This document shows, piece by piece, positions 30,262 to 48,512 of a stretch of DNA of 64,000 bases. Positions within the stretch are counted from its first letter, which is position 1, and each line of letters begins with the position of its first letter. The stretch comes from Amyelois transitella (Eukaryota > Arthropoda > Insecta > Lepidoptera > Pyralidae). The position numbers were made by a program, and so were the translations under genes. The notes beneath the pieces are model-generated. The model made no database searches. It was not told where the DNA came from and saw only the letters and a program-made list of their open reading frames with translations. The DNA is taken from positions 8,184,001-8,248,000 of the forward strand of contig NC_083520.1 of NCBI RefSeq assembly GCF_032362555.1, in the 5' to 3' direction.

Positions 30262-33200
30262 ATGACACAAAATGGAAATGCTGACGTGCCTTATGAGGTA
30301 AGATTGTTACAAAAATATCTCTTTCACTTTTATAACTGAAACTAAATAGAAAAGCCTGAAAGAGTCTCATGTAGAGATTTTGTAATAGATATGCATACAT
30401 GACGCTATAATAATTTTGGTAGAAAGTACGTTGGTCGCTTTAAATAATGATATGGAATGGGCCTGTTTTAATTAGCTCATTCTATCTAAATCACGTTTTT
30501 CTGATTTACGGGGTAGGCAGTCTCGCAACTTGAAGCCAACGTTCAGCTGAATGGCTCAATTATGGAATTGAGATTCAGATAATGACAGGTTGTTTTGAAC
30601 TATCCATCGCTTAAAATAGCGTATTCGTTGATTTGAAAATTATGGAAACCATATTTATTATCAACGCCCTCTAGCGGCATTTCTTGAGACTTATTCACAT
30701 AATAAAAAATTTACAATTTCAATTGCGTTGTCGCCCTGCTTTTCAAAGAGTTTATATTTACAACCGTTCACGCTAGATGTCGCTAAAAATAAAAATGAAA
30801 TAAAAATATACCCACTTAGCGATTGATTGATTAATGACTATTAGAAACGCATTATGGTTAAAAATAGCCTCATTGTACTATGTCCTCTGTTCAGTAGCAA
30901 TGAGATTCATTGAAGATAAGAACGTGAGCTTTGAACATGTGAGTGCGAATTTAGTATTTGATTTTCACTTTTCCTCTTAGCCGTATGCGTAAAATAATTA
31001 AGTTGTAGCACAAAATAACTTAAATAACTAAGTCTACTTTTGAGCCAGTACTTAATTTCTGTAAAAACTGAATGACATTAAACTAAGTAACTAAGTAGTA
31101 CTACTAGTAAATGCCAGCTACTTTTTTTTTCATTCTGATTGCAAAAGTCAGTCAAGGAATGGAACTAGAAACCTGTCACATTTTGAATCTCAATTCCATC
31201 AAAGACATACAACCGAATGTAGCCATTCAGCCTTTTCAATCTGATGGCTGTGTCTACCCCGTAAGGGATACAGACGTGATTATTTATATGTAATTATTTA
31301 TGTACATGTATGTATTTAAGGTGAAGCTTTCAAAGCGCCTTCAATGATTTCACAAACGTCATTAAATTCCAGGCTCGCACGTCAGAAGAGCTTGGCCGAT
31401 ACCTTGTTGCAGCACGGGACTTGGCTCCAGGTGACCTGGTCCTGACAGAGAGGCCCCTGGTCTTCGGCCCCAAGGGCATGCAAAACCTGGATGCTATGCC
31501 ATGTGTGGGCTGCTATAAACAGGTGTCTACTGATGTCGGCGAAAGGTGTTCTAGGTACCGTAATCACAAGTAATACTAATTATTATAAATGCAAAAGTCT
31601 ATCTGTTTCTCAGGTATTTTGCCGAACCGCTTGACCGATTTCAATAAAATTTTGTACAGTTATAATTACTTCAAGTCGTCAACGTCAATGTGCATTCGTC
31701 TACGATTTAGATTTAAGAGATCTATATTTGTAAATTTAGAAAATGCTGCAGTGTAGTTTGTTCCGCTATTTTATTCTAACGTAGGCTACTTTTTTGGGAA
31801 AATTCACAGGGAAACTTTTGGATACATACGTAAGAAAGCAATATTAAGCCAAACAATTGGCATAATCAGATGTTTAAGCAAACTCCTTATCGATTACAAA
31901 GACTTAGGTATCCATCCATTGATACACAATGTCCCTTGACGGCTTTAGAACTAGACTTTACTATACCTATATCTCTTTCCTTTAGATGTCGCAAAAGTGT
32001 ACCAAGGAAGACACATTCATCTAGTGCAACTTTTACGATCATCGACTCGTAATCTAAGGATCCAGTGTGGGTTAGGTGCCCCCTTTTAATGGTTGCGGAG
32101 GTCGGATGGGAGTCACTTTTTGGAAAACCCTAACTTACTCATTCCAGGATCATGGTCATAAGGCGCACCCCGGGCTCCCCTTTTATGAAGTGAGGGTCTA
32201 AACGGGATGAACACTAGGAGATGGTAGAAACCACACCAGGCGACTAATCGCCTGGCTCTAAAGCCAGGTGGATGTATAGGCAAGCAATTTTAATCACGAC
32301 TATTATCAAATTAAGGATTTCATACATACATACATATAGTCACGTGTGTGTCCCTTACGGGATAGACAGAGCCAATAGTCCCGAAAAGACTGAATGGCCA
32401 CGTTCAGCTGCTCGGCTTAATGATGGAACTGAGATTCAAATAGTGACAGGTTGCTAGCCCAACGCCTAAAAAAACAGATCGCAATTATATAAGCCTATCC
32501 CTTAGTCGCCTTTTACGACATCCATGGGAAAGAGATGGAGTGGTCCTATTCTTTTTTGTATTGGTGCCGGGAACCACACGGCACAATTGAATGGAATTCT
32601 TCTCAGTATTTATTAGACTAGGTATTAGCTTCGTCTACTCTGGAAGGAAAAAAAGATGTGGTTATGTATGTAGAATGCACTTTAAATATATTTATTGTTT
32701 TGTTTTTGAATTGGATTAAAATGTGTTACCTAATATCTGCTTTTTACCTACGATACTTTCTTTTTGTTTCATAATCTGTGGAACGAATTACAGGTGCGGG
32801 TGGCCCGTTTGTTCTGGAAACTGTGCCGGTCTCACTGACCCTAGACACCACGGGGTGGAATGTCATATCCTCAGCTCTCGCCCCGAATGTATCTTGGACA
32901 ATATGGGTGATTATTATAGGTAAGCTGTACTATCTGGCGAGAAGATTTCACATTGATCTTTAAAAAATCATACAAACGTTACATTATGGCGTAATCTATT
33001 AAAAAATATAAAAATGAAGTCATAATCTGAGATAGTAGTACGAGTATATATATCATTTTTTAGTATAACTTTCATTCGCATAAAGGTTTACGCATAACTA
33101 TTTAAGGCATTAGGTATCTAACCTGACCTAAACAAGTTGATTATGTCACATTTACCCGTACGCCAAAAATCAATTATTTCTTAGACCTGACCTATTATGC

Positions 33201-34159
33201 TAAAATATTTTATGCCAAAACCGTTATGCCAAAGAGCAATAGGATGAAATATTTTATGCGGTAAAAAGGGGCCCCGATTCCATGGCGTTATTTTGGCACA
33301 GTCTTTTTAGATTTGTTGGCTCTGTCTACCCCGCAAGGAATATAAACGTGTCTATATTTATGTATAGTATAATTATGTAAGATGATGATATTTCGCAGAG
33401 AAAATAATTAAGTTACAAGAGTTGTGTTATGTTACTATAAAATGGGGCACTATAAAAATATACTGCAATGTACTTACAATTAACGTAATAAGATAAAAGC
33501 ATTCCAAGTCTGAAATCCCTAAATCCGAAGAAAACGGAATGCATCTTGCCTTGGCCTCCATCCAAGGCACTTGCTTCAATGTAAATGTATGATAATGATT
33601 GGAACATCTCCATTGTCATGTTGTCTGATCATGCCTAGAACATTATGATACAATTATTATGAATATAGATAATTATATGTAAGTTTGAAATAGGTACTAT
33701 AGTGACAGTATGAGTTGTTATTATTGGATTCCATATACTCAAGTACGCAATTTCATTTACGAATACCCCTTACTGCTTTGATTGTCATTTCTTACGAACA
33801 CTACGTGGACGGTCAGATCTTTTGCTGTCACAAACAGAGGAGGTTTAATTGAACCAATAAATACCTAATTATAATTATTTCTATCATCAAGCCAAAAAGC
33901 TGAACGTGGCCTATCAGTCTTTTGAAGACTTTTGGCTCTGTCGACCCCGCAAGGGATATAGACTACCTATATGTATGTAAGTGTATGTATGTATATATAC
34001 CTGTCTGTTGCACTACAGTGCAATTTAAAACCGGTAATTGAATTAATTTTAATACGCCTACATTTTCACGCGGTAAATTCACTTCCCCTTTTCTACATTT
34101 GGGTTCGGAATCTGGATCAATTTGCTTTTTACTACGCTTTTATTAGCTTGGGTTGTATG

Positions 34160-34190
<31 letters not shown>

Positions 34191-37100
34191 CGGAATCTTT
34201 GAGCTTAATTTTCACTGATTTCTAAACGTCTGATCAACTTGAAACTTTGCACACGTATCAAGGACCGATGACAATGCAATATTTTGATAAGAGTTTCTCA
34301 TTATCCTTATTAAAACTGCCAGGATTAATAAATTCATTTTTAGATCCTTCGTATGAGAGTAAGAGAGACAGAGATAGCACCAGTGCCAGTAATCTCCATA
34401 CAAGAAACCAAGAAGTTCTGACGTATAAGGAGTCCAAAAAGAGATGTAATATATTTCCATATAATGTTACTATTAACCTGAGGCTTTTTTATTTCATCGC
34501 ATCGCTCCATTTAGAATTACCATTAGAAACAATAGTAGAATTAGTAGAATATTTTAAAACAATAAAAAATATATAAGTAATAAAACAAAAGTAATAAATG
34601 AAAATTGAACAACTAAATTTACAACAATACAAGAATAAAGTTACTACCTACAGAACTTTGCGATATTTAATACGTATTTAACATATTAATGCAATTCTTG
34701 AATTAACATTAGGTATCTTTTGCCTATTTATAATAGCAACACTGTAATACTCGTTTAAGAAATGAGTGACAGTTTTATGTCAAATAAGTTTTGCAATGCA
34801 GTAAGTTTTGAATTCGATTAGAAAACCTGTAAACTTTCTTTCTGTTTTTTTATACCGGTGCCTGTGTATTTACCTATTTGCACTTTGTTTTGTGCTGATA
34901 ACTTGTCGTTATTTGTAGTGTGGAATCTTCCGTTGAGTCGAGCTTTGTTCTTCCGGATATTCGTGTGATTTTATCATCTGAGATTGGACTCTGACTGTGT
35001 TCACTGTGTTGTGCAGATATTTTTTAGATAGGACTCCTGTAAAAAGTACCTGATTATTTGAGATAGGAGTCCCAAGTTTGTGTTTGTTTTTGTGAAAGAC
35101 AGTTTTACAACGAAAGTGCCACGATGTCTTCAGGTAAACATTGTTGCGTTCCTGGTTGTAAAGGCACGCTTTTTAATCAGATTTAAATTGTTTTGTTTAT
35201 AAATTTAATTTTGTTATAATTTTAATCGGAGGTAATTGACTATAACTGATTGTTCGACTTGCTACTACTGTTTTATAATTCCTTTGTCATTAATTTTTAT
35301 TTTCTATTTTTTAGTTTGATTAGCAATAAAAGCGTAGTTTTTTAGTTTTTTTTAAACTATTATTATATACACACTCTTAGTTGTTTTTTGATTCTTGTAA
35401 TACTTTTATTGTTAACAGTTGTGTTTTATTAATTAGGTACTTTATTATTAAAATTGGCTATGAAAGAGCTTGACCTCCTGATACAGGTGTATTTCACTTA
35501 ATAGGAGGCCACGACCACAGTGAAATTATGTACCATTTAGTTAAAGAAATAAATATATTTTGATTTGATTTGATTTTCAGGCACGATGCTCTGCTCCCCC
35601 TGAGGTGCTTATTGCTTCAGACAGTTGACCAGGAGAAGTGGAAGAAACTGTCCAACATGCAATCCCACATGGAGTGCCGTATGCCAGGCAGCGAGGCTTA
35701 TGAGTAAGTCACTTGTTCGGTTAAAATATATTTTTTGACCCATTAGCTGTTGCCCGTGACTTCGTTCGCCGTAAAAGATTGTAGCGGGAGCGATGATTTA
35801 TTTCGACCGCCACCAAAGGGAAGATCTTCTGCTGCTACTTTAAATTCTCTGTAAATTTTTCATTCCCTCTTTTAACGCATAATTAATTCATAATCAATTT
35901 AATGAGCCTAAAACAAATAAAGTACGTAAAGCTTAATTTTTTTTAAAAAGGAGAACAAAGACGCATGCTTTATTTTCGTGTGATTAAATTTCAACTTTAA
36001 TAAGTTGTCCTAAGTGTCATATTTTTCAGACCCCCGTAGTACCTATGGCACGCGTGACGCCTTTATCGCACGAAAAACTATTCTCTTTTTATTATGGCGT
36101 GAATAACAACATCGCGCTTGCCATGGTATGAGGATAGACTTGGCTTTACAGTGAGCTGTGAAAATGGGATAACAGAGCCGAAAAGATACAATTTTATAGA
36201 GGCTCTGCTTTTCCTTCTGAGGTACAAAGTTGGAGTTTGTTGGTAAAGTTGAATGCGAAAAGAAAAATTGATGCAATAAAAGAAAGTGAAAAATAAGTGA
36301 AGGTTGAAGACCGATAAAATACTTTTTCAAGTATTTTCAATCAGTCATAGCACATTCAATAACTGACGCATCTTAGAAATTAAATTTTTAGCTAATTTAA
36401 AATTTACTCTAAATATATTATTTACAAATATGTATGTAATACCATCTATCTACCCGCAAGACATTAAGACGTGATAACATATATGCATGAATGTAATAAT
36501 AAATAAAATTAAACTCAAATAAGTAAGATTAAGATATTATTGACTTTTTATATCCAGTTTATCAATAAGTCGTCCAAGTTAGCTAATATATTAAATGTTC
36601 AGTCAAGTACGTAGCCGATAGAGCAGTATTGAAGTTTATTGGACGGAAAACCGTATTTAGAATGGACATGAAATTCTTTAGAATATTTCACGAATCATTA
36701 AATTTGTTCTTAGTAATCTTCAAACATCTGATAAAATTTAAATAGAATAATATTTAGATTTAATGTAATCCCTATTTTTTTCAGTGAAGCTAACGAATTC
36801 ATCGTTGAGTATCTTATGGACTTTATAAATAAGGCTGATAAAGATATCAGAAACAAATATCTTCCCAGGGTGTCACCAGAACTGATCCATGAAATGTGTG
36901 GTATTATAGATACTAACGCTTTAGAAATTCGTGTACCTGAAGGCACAGAGCTCTTAGCTTTATATACTAATACATGTATCATGGAACATAGCTGTATACC
37001 AAATACTAAACATACATTTACTCTATCAGCGAAAGATAAAAATGACATGTACAGAATAACAGTCAAAGTTGTTGTTCCGGTAGAAAAAGGTAACCACATT

Positions 37101-37880
37101 ACAACAATGTACAGCCATGCCTTATGGGGAACCCAAGCTCGAAGGCAGCACTTGAAAGATACCAAATATTTTGCTTGTCGATGCCCTAGATGTAGTGATC
37201 CTACAGAATTAGGTACATATTTGAGCGCTTTGAAATGTCTAGGTGAAGGTAATCAAGTTTGTGATGGAATACATCTCCCAGAAGAACCTTTAGATGATGA
37301 AACGGATTGGAAATGTAATAAATGCTCTATGAAAGTTAATAATTCCCAAGTTAACATGATTATTTCACAAATGGGCGAAGAAGTGGAAAATGTGCAAATG
37401 ATGGGTGGGTCAGTTACGTCATTGGAAAACCTTCTTTGTAGATTATCAACATTTTTACATCCGAATCATTATCACTTATATTCAATTAAACATTCATTGA
37501 TACAACTGTATGGAAGGCAGCCGAACTACATGTCAGAGGAAATATTAGATAAGAAAATAAAAATGTGTAAAGATTTAATTATTATTACTAAGACATTAGA
37601 TCCAGGTAATGCTAGATTAAGTTTGTATAATGCTGTTCTACAGCATGAACTACATTCAGCCTTGCTATTGAAAGCAAAAAAGACAAAAAGTAATGGATCG
37701 CCGAAAACCTTGGAAGAAATAAAACCATTAATTATGGAATCCAAACTAGCATTAGAAAATGCGTTAAATTCTTTAAAAGATGATATAGAAGAAAAATCGG
37801 GAAAACAACTTTTCAAAGTAATCGTGAACAGTAAGAAAGATTTCGAAAAGTACTGTAAAGAAAAGAAAATTCGCATTTGA
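30262..37880 (+). CDS. SmydA-type SET domain protein lacking the N-terminal MYND, complete
   Basis: Five coding exons: 30262-30297, 31373-31545, 32794-32919, 35581-35703 and 36785-37880; phases 0, 2, 2, 2; 517 residues. After a short start (MTQNGNADVPYE) comes the first SET strand region (LGRYLVAARDLAPGDLVLTE), then a Cys-rich insertion (CVGCYKQ...CGWPVCSGNC...HHGVECHIL), then the SET core and post-SET (CRCPRCSDPTELGTYL). The C-terminal 200 residues are a helical TPR-like tail. Compared with its paralogue at 21363-24594 it has no N-terminal MYND finger, and the SAM-binding NHSC motif reads EHSC (residues 220-223). That replacement of a key Asn by Glu suggests reduced or lost methyltransferase activity. 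The first exon begins just after TTTTCAGGA, so an upstream untranslated exon is likely. Confidence 0.87.
31155..31310 (+). repeat. Family J repeat, 3' part
   Basis: GAACTAGAAACCTGTCAC, TTGAATCTCAATTCCATC, GTAAGGGATACAGACGTGA then a degenerate tail. It is in the first SmydA (+) intron, about 65 bp before the next exon. Confidence 0.65.
31600..31775 (+). repeat. Decayed retroelement 3'-end-like repeat with family D block
   Basis: CCGAACCGCTTGACCGATTT is the recurrent lepidopteran 'defined-by-CCGATTT' block also seen near 28200. GAAAATGCTGCAGTGTAGTT is family D. It has no coding frame. Confidence 0.45.
32050..32225 (+). repeat. tRNA-headed SINE family S, 3' half
   Basis: GGTTGCGGAGGTCGGATGGG, TCCAGGATCATGGTCATAAG, GCGCACCCCGGGCTCCCC and ACACTAGGAGATGG match the family S body. 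Confidence 0.65.
32321..32584 (-). repeat. Family J SINE-like repeat, full length
   Basis: CATACATACATACATATAGT to GGTGCCGGGAACCACACGGC; all family blocks are present. It lies in the second intron of the plus-strand SmydA gene. Confidence 0.85.
33881..33998 (+). repeat. Family J repeat, 3' fragment
   Basis: CTATCATCAAGCCAAAAAGC, AGTCTTTTGAAGAC, CGCAAGGGATATAGAC and an ATGTATGTATGT-like tail. A smaller relic of the same block is at 33298-33365. Confidence 0.65.
34153..34189 (+). repeat. (TATG)n microsatellite
   Basis: About nine uninterrupted ATGT units in the third SmydA (+) intron. Family J and K tails have the same unit, so this is probably the expanded tail of a lost copy. Confidence 0.9.
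34850..35576 (+). mobile_element. Deleted retroelement with a THAP-like start and a (TTTGA)n tail
   Basis: An ATG at 35124 opens a 20-codon frame, MSSGKHCCVPGCKGTLFNQI, ending at TAA 35184-35186. K-x-C-C-V-P-G-C-K is how many THAP zinc-finger domains begin. The rest of any protein is missing. The segment ends ATATTTTGATTTGATTTGAT, a pentamer tail typical of some non-LTR retrotransposons, right against the splice acceptor of SmydA exon 4 (35581). The left boundary is not resolved. The interpretation as one internally deleted element is inference. Confidence 0.45.
35741..35860 (-). repeat. Decayed Helitron-end-like repeat
   Basis: TTAGCTGTTGCCCGTGACTT and TCGTTCGCCGTAAAAG resemble the complement of Lep1-type 3' ends. 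TAGCGGGAGCG...CGACCGCCAC and GGGAAGATCTTC recur at 57379-57425. Confidence 0.45.
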
Positions 37881-37970
37881 AATAATTTAATACATTTATA
37901 ATTGTACAACTTACAGTAATATCACAGATATTTCTTTGTAACACATTACTTATAATTCTTGATATATTTA

Positions 37971-37976
37971 AATAAA
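37971..37976 (+). terminator. Polyadenylation signal AATAAA of the plus-strand SmydA gene
   Basis: AATAAA lies 90 nt after the stop codon at 37880, with a second AATAAA at about 37987. Confidence 0.65.
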
Positions 37977-38299
37977 AAAATGTCCAATAAAACTTAATTA
38001 AGCCTTGAGTTTGTTTCACTTATAAACATGTCAATTTCAATTGATCTTAATTGCATTGAATGGTCTCCAAATAATCAATTTGTTGTCAACCTGATTAACC
38101 CAAAGATTTATAGCCGGCAGGTCGTTAAATACTTTCCATGATAGTAAACTCAAATCAACCTTAATAATTCATTCTAAATTATCATAATTAGGAAATAGCA
38201 GATTATCTTTTATATTGTAACAAACCAACATTGAATCTGTAAAATCCTAAGCAGGTACTTGTATCTTTAAGATTTATTACCTGATAATATACTAATGTA

Positions 38300-38385
38300 G
38301 TATGCAGGGATCGTGGCAAGTGGAAAGAGGTAGTCTCTGCCTACCCCTCCGGGAAAGAGGCGTGAGTTTATGTATGTATGTATGT
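38300..38385 (+). repeat. Family K (LINE 3' end), last 85 bp
   Basis: GTATGCAGGGATCGTGGCAA, TACCCCTCCGGGAAAGAGG, CGTGAGTTTATGTATGTATG. Confidence 0.75.
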
Positions 38386-38885
38386 AATATACTAATATAC
38401 ATATTTATCTTGTATGTATTTATGCATTTTGTTTGTATGCTTACACTTGTGCACTTTACCACAAACTTAAAGTTTTCTGTTCGGTCAACTTTTTTTACAT
38501 TTTGTTGTTTAATAAAGTTTTTAAATAAATAAATATTTATAGGTTAGGAAATTCATTTCATAACTATTTACGGCACAATTGCTTTTATTTAGCTAACGCC
38601 TACACTAGAGTTGGAAGGGCCCTGAGATACAGATGTAAATCAAGTTCAAAGGCCTCCTGGTGCTAGGAACAGCAGAATTTAGAATGTTTTATGGTAAATT
38701 CTCGCTGTACGTATAATTGTTGACTAATATTTGAATTTTAGGCTAAACACTGATTGAATTCATGCCTCTGAATTAAAATTTTAGCCAGAAGATACATTTG
38801 TGTTATATTCGTTAATTTAAGATGGTTGTCTCTCAAAACTGCATTTTATTTTTGGATTTACTATTAAGTAGACTGTAGACACTTT

Positions 38886-38891
38886 TTTATT
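38886..38891 (-). terminator. Polyadenylation signal AATAAA of the serine protease gene
   Basis: TTTATT on the plus strand, 26 nt downstream of the protease stop codon (38917) on the minus strand. Confidence 0.55.
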
Positions 38892-38916
38892 CAAGTTTAA
38901 TGACAACTTTTCACTT

Positions 38917-44554
<5,638 letters not shown>

Positions 44555-44936
44555 TTCCTCTGCGACAAATTATTATCTGTTGATTGACACTTAGATACAA
44601 GTGTATATATTTCCTCAACTCAAAGTGGGTCTAGGTTATATTTATATGTCTGTATATATTTAAAAAAAAGTCCTGAAGTCTAACACCAGCCGTGTCAAAG
44701 TGCGTCCAATACTAAAAGTTAAGTGATATAAATAAGGATATATAACTTCTATGATTTGTACTGAAGTGACCCTCCTTTGCATTTGAAGGTCTGACCCCTA
44801 TAGTTTTAGTGATGGGGCCGCACGTTTAAAAGTATCGATAGATTTTTGTGCACAGCGGGTTTCGCAGGTAAACTCGTAAGTGACGGTAAATGTTAAACGT
44901 TATTAAATTTCTCCTTAACAACATATGTACATATAT

Positions 44937-45152
44937 ATATAGTCGTCTATAACCAGACAGTAGACAGAGTCGACAGTCTCGAAAAAACTGAAAGGCCTAG
45001 TTTAGCTGTACGGCTTCATGATGGAATTGAGATTCAAATAGTGACAGGTTGCTAGCCCATTATATAAGCCTATCCCTTAGTCGCCTTTTACGATATACAT
45101 GGGAAAGATATGGAGTGGTTCTATTCTAAAGTGTCGGAAACCACACGGCACT
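44937..45152 (-). repeat. Family J SINE-like repeat
   Basis: TATATATAGTCGTCTATAAC, GTGACAGGTTGCTAGCCC, CGCCTTTTACGATATACATG, ending GGAAACCACACGGCAC. Confidence 0.7.
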
Positions 45153-46974
45153 AAACGGTTTGATCATTTACAAAATATTAAAAATGATGAAATAAAACGC
45201 ATTTTATATTACTTACTCGCATCTGCTGAATGTACAACTATTATGTTAGTAACTACGTAATCATTATAACAAAGGGAATTATTCTTATTTAGGTGTATTA
45301 TTATATAGCAATAAGTTTGGGATAGTAAAGGTACGATAAATATAATTATTATATTCTGCCAAGGAGGTTTAAACCAAAGATTTCGTAATGATAGATAATT
45401 AAAATTACAAATAAATCCACAACCTTGTGGCATAAATGAAAACAATGAAAACTATTTTTGTATTTTGTAAATATTCGTTACGGCGGGCTTAATTTTCTCT
45501 GACTTGTATAAGCTATGACAATAATAAACTTTTTATGAACTTTTAATCAATAATATTGAAAATGATGGTGATTATCTACGAGATGGCGATGACATATTAA
45601 AATATTTAAATGAGCTGACATATAAAAATAATAATAATTAAATGAGCATTAATTTTAGTACACGCTGATTTCCTTTTGAGTTTTTGAATGTCTGTGCCAG
45701 GAGGCTCCTCTCTCCATACATTGAATAGTTATATATCAAAAAAATTTTGCTATTTTTTATCAAAATTAATTAAGTGTTTGTGTGTGTAATTTAATATATT
45801 TGTATGTAAAACCTTAGCAATTTTTGTTTGTTTTTACTATTCAAGTATTTTATCGATGTCGATATTTTATTGGAACAACACTATAAAGAATTCATTGTCA
45901 GGTTCGCGCAACAGCCTCGGCTGATAAGAGATAGGAATCGCGGAACTGTCATTTGTGTAAATAAATGTATTTTGTTATCAAAATATTTCTTTTCAATGTC
46001 AGGTGTAAGTAAGTTGTGATATGGTGACCAAATTTTATGTTTTTACGAATTTATTGAAATTTGCTTGGCTACTTTATGTATTTAGTAAAAAAGTTTTGGA
46101 ATGGGGAGTTAATGATTTTACAAATAATTATCAAAATAATTTTATTATGCATTAATAAAAATATATATTTTTTTTTGTATCTATAAATTATTATTTTTCA
46201 TGTATCATATGAAATTCCTGATTACTGAATTAATATTTCGTTCGTTTTTATGTCAGCTAAATAGGAATTTTTCAAGTATATTTTATAATACATAATTTTA
46301 ATTTATATATACTTAGTTATTTACTTTAAATACTTTCATAATTTACGAAATGAGTGACCTCTCTAAAAATCTTTACCATCAAATTCATGTACTCATATTT
46401 CTAATCATATAAATTAGCATTTGTCGCGCTAAATACCTATCTTCAAAATTCCGTAATGATGGTCTCCTCATGGTAATGAGTATAATAATAATTATTGTAT
46501 TTAGTTGGTCAAGTGCATTGGAACATTTTGTTCATTAGCCTGAATTAAATGATTCTGATAGAGATTATTTTTCAAGGATTCCTAAACGTAAACGTTCGCC
46601 TAACTATGATAATAGAAAGTAGAGTTGAGTTTACATACCTACTTATGTGCATCTTTTCCTTAGGTAGACAGAGATTATATATTTCTAATTGCTAAGAACC
46701 CTGCATAGTGTAAACAGTCTCAAAAATTAGAAGCAGATTGTTTTCAATAGAAAGAATAAGATCACATTTTTCACAGTTTTAGTAGACGGCGACTTATGGA
46801 GAAATACCTACATGTAATAGTACGGTAACTGCTTACTGTACCATATATAACATTAAAAACAAAATTAAACCTGTAATATTTTACTGAAAACTTTGATTTA
46901 AATATAGAATAAGCTTTCATATTTTCTAGCCAAATTTATCGTAAGAACATCGGTTTATAATCAAACTAATAGTA

Positions 46975-47085
46975 GGTAAAGTAAAAAGTCTTTTGCACAT
47001 GGCAGCGGTAGGCCTTGAACCGTGAACCTGCACATTACACATTTTCCTTTAGTCGCCTTAACCGTTGTTCTACCGATCCTTTATG
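46975..47085 (-). repeat. tRNA-headed SINE family S, 5' fragment
   Basis: On the minus strand: a B-box-like GGTTCAAGGCCTACC near 47020 and the GGTAGAACAACGG head near 47070. The rest of the body is absent. Confidence 0.45.
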
Positions 47086-47960
47086 AGTAATACTCGTATA
47101 CATGTAAGATTTATTGAAAATATTCATCTTAGCTTCACTGCGGAGATGAAACGGGAAATGTTTTAGAAGTAACTGAAGAAAAATGATGCGGTCGGAAGTC
47201 GGAGGGAAGGCTGCTTTGCCGTACTCGTAACATTGAAAAATTTCATATAATTATTAACGGAAACTTTTATTTTTAGCCTCTGTAACCTTGTTACAAAAAT
47301 GGAAAAAAATCTTTTTCAAAACTTCAGTTTTTGAGAAATTAACTCAATGTTGTGAAATCTCTCTACTCGTGCAAGCAATCCTTTTTTTTATTTTAAACGT
47401 ATTGTTTTTTTTTTCATTAAAAATTTAATTCAATTTGAACCTGTAAGGTATACTTATAAAACCAATAAATTGACAAGAAGAAAGGCGGTTAGAGACCTCT
47501 TTGAAACCAATTTTTTGAGCATCAATTCCTCTTTACTGCGCCCGAGGGGCAAATGTCGTTTCGGGAACATAATATACATTTCTAATATAAATTCTTATGC
47601 AAATTCCATGTAAATCAATAAATAGTAATATATACGAGACATGCGGGCAGAGCAGGCAAAGTACGGCGGCCTTCCCTCGACCTTAGTTTAGAAGTTATCG
47701 CCACACGAACACACACACATTTTTCCGCAATTGCACTTCCTTATTTTATTTTTAGCTGTAGGTCGCGAAGGTCGTGTAATTTGGGATGGTCGTGGTTTTA
47801 CGGTTTCCGATCTAGTATAGAATATAAGGATTTCAATTGAAACAAACACGATCCATGACACCTTAGCTTGGACTAGATGACAGTGCGCCTATCCAAGATT
47901 TGGAAGTTATGAGGAATTAACTTTGAAGAAGAATAAGAATATAATAATGAAAAAGAATAG

Positions 47961-48219
47961 TGCCGTGTGGTTCCCGGCACCAATACAAAAAAGAATAGGA
48001 CCACTCCATCTCATTCCCATGGATGTCGTAAAAGGCGACTACGGGATAGGCTTACAAACTTGGGATTCTTTTTTAGGCGATGGGCTAGCAACCTGTCACT
48101 ATTTGAATCTCAATTCTATCATTAATCCAAATAGCTGAACGTGGCCATTCAGTCTTTTCAAGATTGTTGGCTCTGTCTACCCCGGGAGGATAAAGACGTG
48201 ACCATATGTATGTATGTAT
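47961..48219 (+). mobile_element. Family J SINE-like element, full length, with a short target duplication
   Basis: Runs from GTGCCGTGTGGTTCCCGGCA through CCATGGATGTCGTAAAAGGC, GCGATGGGCTAGCAACCTGT and CAGTCTTTTCAAG to GACGTGACCATATGTATGTA. AAGAATA at 47954-47960 is repeated at 48220-48226, fitting retroposition. This is the best reference copy of the family in the window. Confidence 0.85.
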
Positions 48220-48299
48220 AAGAATAATAAATTGCAACCATCTAAATCTACTGCAATTAAAAAATAGGTGTACTTGTATAATTTAATACATGCATTCTA

Positions 48300-48512
48300 A
48301 TATATAATCACGTCTATATCCCTGAAGGGGTAGAGAGAGCCAACAATCTCGAAAATACTGAAAGGCCACGTTCAGCTGAATGACTTTATGATGGAATTGA
48401 AATTAAAATAATAATCCCAAGTTTATTAGTCTTTCCCTTCATCAGCTTTTCCGACAAACATGGAATAGATATGGAGTGATCCTATTCTAAAGTGCCGAGA
48501 ACCACACGGCAC
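48300..48512 (-). repeat. Family J SINE-like repeat, diverged
   Basis: ATAATCACGTCTATATCCCT, GGCCACGTTCAGCTGAATGA, GTGCCGAGAACCACACGGCA. It lies 80 bp from the inverted copy at 47961-48219. Confidence 0.75.

Larger units (their letters stand above)
37881..38916. other. Intergenic: convergent 3' ends of SmydA (+) and serine protease (-)
   Basis: No gene is seen. It holds poly(A) signals for both neighbours, a family K tail at 38300-38385 and, directly after it, a LINE 3' UTR-like stretch (38400-38530: GTGCACTTTACCACAAACTT, then TTCTGTTCGGTCAAC and AATAAA-rich end) similar to 61020-61090. Confidence 0.5.
44555..47960. other. Upstream region of the protease gene and intergenic DNA
   Basis: No gene is seen. 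It contains the expected protease promoter just right of 44554 (not individually recognisable), a family J copy (44937-45152, minus), a family S head fragment (46975-47085, minus) and a weak inverted-end element (about 47170-47695). Otherwise it is AT-rich unique-looking sequence. Confidence 0.45.

Noticed and set aside
37526-37909. A 127-residue minus-strand ORF over the end of the SmydA gene
   Set aside because: It is antisense to the long coding exon 36785-37880 and has no domain.
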